Positions 7,060 to 11,536 of a stretch of 11,536 bases of DNA are shown here, piece after piece. This DNA is from Spirochaetaceae bacterium. GTDB taxonomy: Bacteria > Spirochaetota > Spirochaetia > Treponematales > Breznakiellaceae. Numbering within the stretch: position 1 is the stretch's first letter; every line of letters starts with the position of its first letter. A model generated the notes under the pieces. The model searched no databases, was not told the origin of the DNA, and worked only from the letters and a program-made list of their open reading frames with translations. The stretch is from contig JAISCO010000015.1 of assembly GCA_031265535.1 (NCBI GenBank), forward strand, positions 1 to 11,536, written 5' to 3'. Both the position numbers and the translations under genes were made by a program.

Positions 7060-8679
7060 ATGAATATCAACAAAATCATACAAAGCCGTTTTGACAAAAC
7101 TGAATTCACGGTTTTTGAGACGGCGGAAAAACCTGTTTTATGTGACGGACGGCTCTTTGTCCCGCCCGCTTGTCTTGAAAATCTTGCTGAAGAAGCGTTT
7201 ACCCGCGTTTCATTTTACTATCGCCGGACGCACCTTGAATTACTGAACGCCGCTTACGGCATGGCGGATACCGGCGCAAACGAAAAACTCGTGATACGCG
7301 ACTTGATTGATAACGCGCTTACGGCGGCGGAAGGCCGCTTGCCGCTCTGTCAGGATACCGGAACCGCGTGCGTGTACGCATGGAAAGATGAGGGTGTGAT
7401 AACGGCTGCGGATGACGGCGCGTTTCTTGAAAGCGGAATCGGCGCGGCATACCGGAAGCGCCGTTTCCGCGCCTCGCAGCTGGTCCCGGTTGCATTTTTT
7501 GACGAGCGCAACACCGGAAACAACCTGCCCGCCCAGCTTCATATCGAAGCCGGGCCGCCGCCGCCGGACAGCCGCCCGAGCTACCGCTTTTTGTTTGTGG
7601 CAAAGGGGGGCGGCTCATCCAACAAAACAAGCTACTTTCCGTTGACTCCGGCGCTTCTGTCCCATGACGAGTTTGACCGCTTTCTTTGCCAAAAAATTGA
7701 GGGCTTGGGAACCGCCGCCTGCCCGCCGTACCGCCTTGCCGTTGTGGTGGGCGGCTCCAGCCCCGAACATAATCTTGAGATACTTAAACTTGCCACGACG
7801 GAACTGTTGGACGGCGCGCCGTATTTGGATACTGCGGGCATGACGGCGGATGGGCAGTCCGCCGCGTTTCCGGTATACCGCGATCTTTTCTGGGAAAAAC
7901 GGGCGGTGGAAATCGCGGAACAGAGCGGCTTGGGGGCGCAAGTTGGCGGAAAACGCCTCCTCCTTGATGTCCGCGTACTCCGCCTGCCCCGTCATGCCGC
8001 CTCCTGCCCCGTTTCGATAGGCGTTTCGTGTTCGGCGCACCGCAATATGCTGGCGTTTATAGACGAGCGCGGCGTTTTTCTTGAAAAGCTGGAACAAAAC
8101 CCGAAAGAATTCTTGTACTCAAAGACCCAAATCGAGATTCACTGTTCAAACAAAGCCGCAGCGCGGCGTGTCAGGATTGACACACCGTTGAGCAAAGCCC
8201 GCGACATTTTAGCCGCTTACAATGCGGGGGACGCGCTCCTTTTAAGCGGAAAATTGCTTGTGGCGCGGGACGCCGCGCACCGTAAGTGGCGCGGACTGCT
8301 TCAAGCATCCAACGCTTCCGCGCCGCTGCCCGATTACCTGTTCATGTATCCAATCTTTTACGCGGGGCCGTCTGAAACGCCGCCGGATTGCGTGATAGGC
8401 AGCATAGGTCCCACAACATCGGCCCGCATGGACGCCTACGCGGAAGAACTTCTTTCACGCGGCGCGTCCCTTGTAAGCATAGGCAAGGGTAACCGCTCAG
8501 CCCTGTGGATGGACGCCGCTTCAAAGTATGGAGGCATTTACCTTAGCGCGGCGGGCGGGGCGGCGGCGCTTATCGCAAGTCAAAACATCGTGTCCGTAAA
8601 AATCATTGATTACCCCGAACTTGCCATGGAGGCTGTCCGCCTTATCGAGGTAAAAGACTTGGCTCTTTTTGTAAACTAA
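7060..8679 (+). CDS. Class I fumarate hydratase, fused alpha/beta, [4Fe-4S]
   Basis: Cytosolic oxygen-sensitive fumarase interconverting fumarate and L-malate. At 539 residues it is close to E. coli FumA/FumB. The N-terminal alpha region has LPLCQDTGTACVY (Cys97, Asp99), SNKTSYFPLTPALL, GLGTAACPPYRLAVVVGGSS (Cys221) and LPRHAASCPVSIGVSCSA (His312, Cys324). The C-terminal beta region has SGKLLVARD, YAGPSETP, GSIGPTTSARMD (Thr452), IGKGNRS (Lys476) and a YPELAMEAVRLIEVKD ending. Cys97, Cys221 and Cys324 fit the three cluster ligands, and His312/Thr452/Lys476 keep the spacing of the active-site residues I recall from Leishmania fumarase; Cys316 is a less likely ligand. The gene follows the DUF4139 gene by 21 bp without an obvious Shine-Dalgarno, suggesting co-transcription. 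Related tartrate dehydratases are less likely because both halves are fused. Confidence 0.95.
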   Translation: MNINKIIQSRFDKTEFTVFETAEKPVLCDGRLFVPPACLENLAEEAFTRVSFYYRRTHLELLNAAYGMADTGANEKLVIRDLIDNALTAAEGRLPLCQDTGTACVYAWKDEGVITAADDGAFLESGIGAAYRKRRFRASQLVPVAFFDERNTGNNLPAQLHIEAGPPPPDSRPSYRFLFVAKGGGSSNKTSYFPLTPALLSHDEFDRFLCQKIEGLGTAACPPYRLAVVVGGSSPEHNLEILKLATTELLDGAPYLDTAGMTADGQSAAFPVYRDLFWEKRAVEIAEQSGLGAQVGGKRLLLDVRVLRLPRHAASCPVSIGVSCSAHRNMLAFIDERGVFLEKLEQNPKEFLYSKTQIEIHCSNKAAARRVRIDTPLSKARDILAAYNAGDALLLSGKLLVARDAAHRKWRGLLQASNASAPLPDYLFMYPIFYAGPSETPPDCVIGSIGPTTSARMDAYAEELLSRGASLVSIGKGNRSALWMDAASKYGGIYLSAAGGAAALIASQNIVSVKIIDYPELAMEAVRLIEVKDLALFVN

Positions 8680-8710
8680 AGACGTGTCATTGCAGCCGGA
8701 CGACCCTCAG

Positions 8711-8757
8711 GCGTGGTAAATAAGGTAAAAGGGAAAAAGTAAAAAGTAAAAGGTAGC
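8711..8757. repeat. Purine-rich tract, inverted copy of the intergenic pyrimidine module
   Basis: The GGTAAAAGGGAAAAAGTAAAAAG-like tract is the reverse complement of the CTTTTTACCTTTTAC-type tracts near 3200, 4500 and 11310. It starts about 30 bases after the fumarase stop. The rest of 8680-8843 holds no gene that I can see and no clear terminator. Confidence 0.55.
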
Positions 8758-8843
8758 GAATAGTTTTCACATCCCTGCTAATCACTAAGCACTTCCTTCA
8801 TATAGCGCTAAAAGTAAAACTGCTGAACCACAAAATTAGAGGC

Positions 8844-8880
8844 TTGACAACTTATTAAAAGTATGTTAGTCTGTACTAAT
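8844..8880 (+). promoter_or_regulatory. Sigma-70-type promoter with overlapping palindrome
   Basis: A consensus -35 TTGACA (8844-8849) is followed after 17 bp by a weak -10 TAGTCT (8867-8872). The palindrome TTAGT-CTGT-ACTAA (8866-8879) covers the -10, an arrangement typical of an operator for a small repressor. Predicted transcription start is about 8879, only a few bases before ATG 8882, so the message would be essentially leaderless. Confidence 0.6.
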
Positions 8881-8881
8881 A

Positions 8882-9073
8882 ATGAATGTTCTAAAACATG
8901 AGTTCGATGAAATATCAGAAGAGCGCAAAATCTCTCTAATTTACGGGAATTATTCGGATAAATTAATGATAGTCTGCGTAATCCGCGGACTTTTTCATCT
9001 TTGCCGAACCCGCGTTATAAAGGGCGTTTATAAAAACATCGTATCCCCCCCCCCCCCCGCATACATAGTGTAA
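8882..9073 (+). CDS. Short ORF with 14-C run, possibly frame-switchable
   Basis: Product is 63 residues starting MNVLKHEFDEISEERKIS and ending SPPPPAYIV. The first 30 residues look coding (mixed charged, acidic-helical); the later half is less convincing. No known domain is recognised. There is no Shine-Dalgarno, but the promoter at 8844-8872 puts the start almost at the 5' end of the RNA. The C14 run near the 3' end decides the frame: with 14 C the ORF stops at 9073, while one extra C (or two fewer) would carry it through to 9363 as a product of about 160 residues. With 13 or 16 C it stops at once. It could equally be the remnant of a longer regulator gene. Function unknown. Confidence 0.42.
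   Translation: MNVLKHEFDEISEERKISLIYGNYSDKLMIVCVIRGLFHLCRTRVIKGVYKNIVSPPPPAYIV
9045..9058. repeat. Homopolymeric C14 tract
   Basis: Fourteen consecutive C residues lie inside the short ORF. Poly-G/C tracts of this length are slippage-prone and serve as phase-variation switches in some spirochaetes and other bacteria. The exact length may also be a sequencing artefact. Confidence 0.95.
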
Positions 9074-9363
9074 GCGTTTTAGCGTACAAATATACAGCAA
9101 GAAGACTTTTTGCAAAAAAATACGGGCTAGATTCAAAGAAATCTCAAACTCATTACAAGAAATTCACGGCGGCTTTCTTGAAATTTCCCCTGAATTTTCA
9201 ATCATTCAACTCAAATTTCATGGAAAATGAACTGAATTTCACGGAATTCGCGGTGAATTCCCCTGTAACTCGGCATGAAACCGCAATCATCAAATTATTC
9301 GATTTTTTACAGGCAAAACCACTCGTAAGGGTTGTTTCATATTGCCGGCGGGCATACGCATAG
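9059..9363 (+). other. Open frame downstream of the C tract (alternate-phase extension or remnant)
   Basis: In the frame that would be entered with 15 or 12 C, no stop occurs from the tract to TAG 9361-9363, about 100 codons. The encoded peptide is rich in Phe, Asn, Lys and Ser and shows no domain. The stretch also contains loose AATTTCAYGG-like repeats (9161-9200 and 9205-9273), so the open frame may reflect AT-rich repeat structure rather than selection. No independent start with an RBS is visible; TTG 9178 is the only internal candidate and is weak. Confidence 0.25.
9234..9260. repeat. Imperfect palindrome centred on GAATTC
   Basis: GAATTTCAC (9234-9242) pairs with GTGAATTC (9253-9260) with one bulged T, enclosing a loop that contains another GAATTC. 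It lies about 115 bp upstream of the lipoprotein start and may be a leader hairpin or regulator site; evidence is structural only. Confidence 0.35.
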
Positions 9364-9373
9364 GAGTTGTATT

Positions 9374-10144
9374 ATGAGAAAAATACATTTTATTGGTTTA
9401 CCGGCCATGATGCTGGTATTGGGACTGACTTTGAGCGTTTGCGACCATAATCCGCGTAATGATGGTGGAGGTGATGAGGACCCCAATGTTACGGACAAGG
9501 TTGTTGATGCATCGAAAAATGAGGCGAATCTAATGTTTTTGGCAACACCGGATACACCGGAGTTTGCGGAGCAGATAAAAACCGCTCACGATAACGGTTT
9601 TACATGGTCGATGGATTTGGTACAAAAAGATGGAACTTACACCAAGACCATTACCAGCCAAACCAATCAGTTGTCGGCGGCAGGCAGCGGGTTTGAGTTC
9701 AGCCTTAATACAAGCGCTGCCGATAAGGACAAACTTCGTCCGGCGATTGGTTTCGGTTCCATGTTTTATTTTACGGCTGATGATGGCAATTTGGGCAGCG
9801 ACGCCTATAATTCGTTAAAGACGGAACTAGACAAGCTGCCCAACTATGAGGGCTGGGTCTTTCCAGACGCTACGGTATTAACCAATTTGGGGATCAGAGT
9901 GTATACCATGTATGAGAGTGTCGCTCAGGACATTACCAACCGTGTTTCATTCGGCATGATGGTTGGTGATAGCAACATACTGATTTATTATGGGGCAGTT
10001 ATGGTTGACCGTGAATACATTTCCGGTTTTTCCAACGAAGGTAAACCCCTCCTCGTATCCGATGAAGAAGAGCTGATTTGGAGCGACGGTACTCTTGACG
10101 GTAAAATTACCTGCGCGTGGTGGATCGGAAAAACCGGCAGCTAA
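9374..10144 (+). CDS. Probable lipoprotein, unknown function
   Basis: Product is 256 residues. I choose ATG 9374 over the upstream in-frame ATG 9332 because AGGAG (9362-9366) lies seven bases before it and the product then begins with a proper signal (MRKIHFIG, hydrophobic core, LTLSVC). Cys23 is the likely lipid anchor; Val at -1 is unusual for a lipobox but is followed by the usual flexible Gly/Asp linker (DGGGDEDP). The mature part has a mixed alpha/beta look with a repeated aromatic pattern (SFGMMVGDSNILIYYGAVMVDREY) and no catalytic motif I recognise. It stands alone, closed by a strong stem-loop at 10157. Upstream spacer has no clear promoter other than that at 8844. Probably an envelope lipoprotein of narrow distribution. 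Confidence 0.8.
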   Translation: MRKIHFIGLPAMMLVLGLTLSVCDHNPRNDGGGDEDPNVTDKVVDASKNEANLMFLATPDTPEFAEQIKTAHDNGFTWSMDLVQKDGTYTKTITSQTNQLSAAGSGFEFSLNTSAADKDKLRPAIGFGSMFYFTADDGNLGSDAYNSLKTELDKLPNYEGWVFPDATVLTNLGIRVYTMYESVAQDITNRVSFGMMVGDSNILIYYGAVMVDREYISGFSNEGKPLLVSDEEELIWSDGTLDGKITCAWWIGKTGS

Positions 10145-10156
10145 TAATGAACTTGT

Positions 10157-10203
10157 AAGGAAATTATTTAACTGTGGGGAAACCTCGCAGTTAATAATTC
10201 CTT
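10157..10203 (+). terminator. Strong stem-loop after the lipoprotein gene
   Basis: About 20 base pairs form between 10157-10179 and 10183-10203 with two single-base bulges and an AAA loop; the inner part is CTGTGGGG against CCTCGCAG. It begins 12 bases after the stop codon. The following TTTACCC is only a short T-run, so termination is likely but not classical. Confidence 0.65.
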
Positions 10204-10213
10204 TACCCGATCG

Positions 10214-10272
10214 AAGCTCGCAAATTCTGCGGCGCTTACAAGTACCCTGCCGCAAATTCTGCGGCGGGGTAC
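10214..10272. repeat. Twin hairpins sharing CGCA-AATTC-TGCG loops
   Basis: GTACCCTGCCGCA (10242-10254) pairs with TGCGGCGGGGTAC (10260-10272), 13 pairs with one G-T wobble, around AATTC. Immediately upstream a shorter hairpin with the same CGCA-AATTC-TGCG core lies at about 10219-10231. They lie between the plus-strand lipoprotein and the minus-strand araC remnant, so they may end transcription from either side; no T-run follows on either strand. Confidence 0.55.
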
Positions 10273-10325
10273 TAAACCAGACTTTGCGAATAAAGGAACC
10301 CGCCAGCCGCATTTTCTTCGCCATT

Positions 10326-10680
10326 CTATAAAGCAAGCGCCGCCCCCGCCGTAAGCAGCCGCTCAATATCCCGGCGCGGCGGTTCGCCGAATTGCCGCTT
10401 ATATTCCCGGTTAAACTGCGTGGGGCTGTCATAGCCCACCGCAAAGGCCGCCGTTTCCGCGCTCTTATCTTCGGTCAACATCAGCCGTTGCGCCTCATAC
10501 AAACGCAGGCTTTTCTGAAACTGAAGCGGACTCGTGCCCGTAATCCGGCTGAAATGGCGGCACAACGAAGGCTGCGACATATTCACATGGGCGGCAAGTT
10601 CCGCAAGGCTAAACAGTTCCCGAAAATGTTCCCGCAGCCAGTTCACCGCGCGGGCAATCTGATTGTTTGGGCTGTCCGCC
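10326..10680 (-). pseudogene. AraC-family regulator, N-terminally truncated
   Basis: The minus frame encodes a near-complete AraC-type C-terminal DNA-binding domain. The first helix-turn-helix is LAELAAHVNMSQPSLCRHFSRITG and the second AAFAVGYDSPTQFNREYKRQFG, with the usual SPLQFQKSLRLYEAQRLML linker. Family-like sequence (ADSPNNQIARAVNWLREHF) continues upstream of the GTG at 10646 as far as about 10680, then stops abruptly; the open frame continues a few codons to a stop at 10719-10721 without a usable ATG. The roughly 190-residue N-terminal effector domain expected for AraC_N-type members is missing. The break coincides exactly with a copy of the fumarase 3' end. A short DNA-binding product from GTG 10646 cannot be excluded, but no Shine-Dalgarno supports it. 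Stop codon at 10326-10328. Confidence 0.8.
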
Positions 10681-10716
10681 TTATCGAGGTAAAAGACCTG
10701 GCTCTTTTTGTAAACT
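10670..10716 (+). repeat. 47-bp duplicate of the 3' end of the fumarase gene
   Basis: Positions 10670-10716 match 8631-8677 at 46 of 47 bases. The copy encodes the last fumarase residues (AVRLIEVKDLALFVN) in plus orientation and ends on the first base of the stop codon. The one difference (T to C at 10698) is synonymous. The copy abuts the truncated araC gene. Confidence 0.92.
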
Positions 10717-11009
10717 CTCTACGCCTAAAGGCTGTCATGGGCTGATTAGCAGCCTGTTGCGCTTGTAGATTTTGCTGTTCACCTGCAATTTGCCGCAAAA
10801 CCACGATTTATGGGCTGCTGTGAACCTGAGCTTCTGCAAAGCTTGGGTTCAATGGAAGAGTGCAAGGTACTCTCTCCCTTAACTTGTTGACAGTGCTAAG
10901 GTTCCTACTTGTGTATAATCAGTAACCGTAACGCCCCGGACCCACCGAAATTTTGGATATGCTTCATACCATGCCTATTGATATTTTACAAGCAGAAGTC
11001 GCTATACAT
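10717..11009. other. Gene-free spacer with one promoter-like pair
   Basis: No ORF with a start and plausible composition is found. A short hairpin (AGCTT..AAGCT, near 10832-10848) and the promoter-like pair at 10887-10919 are the only structure seen. Minus-strand frames read Gln/Ala-rich protein-like sequence around 10740-10800 but contain stops, so this may be decayed coding DNA of unknown origin. Confidence 0.4.
10887..10919 (+). promoter_or_regulatory. Promoter-like consensus boxes with long spacing
   Basis: Perfect TTGACA (10887-10892) and TATAAT (10914-10919) hexamers are present, but 21 bp apart, beyond the usual 16-18. No gene follows for several hundred bases, so if active it would drive an untranslated RNA. 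Confidence 0.3.
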
Positions 11010-11092
11010 CAGCAATTCCGATTTCGTGAAAATCCTGGATTTGCTATAGTTTTATCGGTGCCTTTTTGATTTTGAGCGCATTTTTCCGTAAA
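11010..11092. repeat. Second copy of the CAGCAATTCCGATTTC module
   Basis: This aligns with 3054-3139 with roughly 10 differences and small indels, including GGATTTG.TATAGTTTTA and the TTTTTGATTTT..GCGCATTTTT end. Only the left-hand module of the 3054-3283 segment is present here. Confidence 0.8.
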
Positions 11093-11135
11093 TCTTTTAC
11101 CGGCACCCATATCTCTATTTTAGCGACACTCCCCC

Positions 11136-11250
11136 GCGCCCACCAGTGGGTTCTCATACGCTCCGCGCCCACCAGTGGGTTCTCATACGCTCCGCGCTAG
11201 CATACCGAAAGCGCCCACCAGTGGGTTTAAAATCCGCTACGCGGTAACAT
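11136..11250. repeat. REP-like cluster: 29-bp direct repeats with CCCAC-CA-GTGGG hairpins
   Basis: Two identical adjacent 29-bp units (11136-11164 and 11165-11193) and a third partial unit (11211-11228) each carry CCCAC-CA-GTGGG. The family is shared with 4241-4440, where the stem reads CCCGC-CA-GCGGG. The following TAACATACCGGAAGCG and, at 11276-11303, TTGGCATACGCG modules also have counterparts at 4370-4478. Confidence 0.75.
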
Positions 11251-11299
11251 ACCGGAAGCGGTGTTCTGCCTCTGCCGTCAGTCCGAAAATAGCGCTTGG

Positions 11300-11361
11300 C
11301 ATACGCGACACTTTTACCTTTTCCTTTTTACACCCTCATTCCTCATTCCTCATTGCTCATT
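11300..11361. repeat. Pyrimidine tract and CTCATTC iterations
   Basis: CTTTTACCTTTTCCTTTTTAC is followed by four short CTCATTC/CTCATTG units. It matches the tract modules at 3192 and 4487 and, inverted, at 8711. No gene is present. Confidence 0.6.
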
Positions 11362-11473
11362 CCTCCTATAAAGAGTCAATCAGAAAATAGCCATTATCCT
11401 ACTTTTTCATTCATTACCCTCCTATAAAGAGTCAATCAGAAAATAGCCATTATCCTACTTTTTCATTCATTAC
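11362..11473. repeat. Perfect 56-bp tandem duplication
   Basis: 11362-11417 and 11418-11473 are identical, starting CCTCCTATAAAGAGTCAATC. The unit is AT-rich with no ORF. Identity of both copies implies recent duplication or ongoing slippage. Confidence 0.95.
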
Positions 11474-11536
11474 CCTTCTCTTACTCCTTCGTGCCGACAA
11501 AGGCCCTGCTCGGTAAATATGCTCCACTCTCCTATT

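Noticed and set aside
9332..9373. Upstream ATG for the lipoprotein
   Set aside because: It would put 14 residues with His and Cys before the signal peptide and lacks an RBS, while ATG 9374 has AGGAG at proper distance.
10392..10745. 117-residue plus-strand frame ending in the fumarase-like tail
   Set aside because: It is antisense to the araC DNA-binding domain; the fumarase-like ending comes from the 47-bp duplicate, not from a real gene.
10800..10900. tRNA or structured RNA suggested by a GGGTTCAA segment
   Set aside because: No cloverleaf arms or acceptor pairing can be built around it.
11136..11228. CRISPR-like direct repeats
   Set aside because: The 29-bp units are directly adjacent with no spacers, few in number, and belong to the dispersed hairpin family also present at 4241-4440; no cas gene is near.

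Overview
The window most resembles a spirochaete chromosome of the Treponema lineage, possibly a gut or termite-hindgut treponeme. This is inferred from mid-range base composition with AT-rich spacers, secreted lipoproteins of a treponemal look, a DUF4139 envelope protein, and long gene-free stretches built from recurring intergenic modules. No rRNA or tRNA is present to confirm it.

Layout. Positions 1-2885 hold a two-gene minus-strand operon: a lipoprotein (2136-2885), then a TonB-dependent outer-membrane receptor (1-2102) whose C-terminus runs off the window. The receptor carries nine copies of an acidic 8-residue repeat between its signal peptide and plug. Positions 2886-4645 are a repeat-rich spacer: 14-bp iterations before the lipoprotein RBS, a MITE-like segment bounded by inverted repeats, several hairpins, a probable relic of an IS200/IS605-type end, and a cluster of small palindromic repeats. 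Positions 4646-8679 form a plus-strand block: a 76-residue small protein, a secreted DUF4139/coiled-coil protein and a class I [4Fe-4S] fumarase.

Positions 8680-9373 contain a promoter with an overlapping palindrome, a short leaderless ORF with a run of 14 C, and a second reading frame that would join it if one C were added. A probable lipoprotein (9374-10144) follows, ending in a strong stem-loop. From 10204 on there are twin hairpins, an N-terminally truncated AraC-family gene (minus) joined to a 47-bp copy of the end of the fumarase gene, and a second repeat-rich spacer ending in a perfect 56-bp tandem duplication.

How the genes work together. The only clear partnership is the lipoprotein/TonB-receptor operon, probably for uptake of an unknown ligand at the outer membrane. 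The fumarase serves central C4-dicarboxylate metabolism and looks unrelated to its upstream neighbour beyond co-transcription. I see no complete new defence or mobile system. The most notable signals are the acidic repeat in the receptor, the C-tract switch candidate, and the micro-homology junction between the fumarase tail and the araC remnant.
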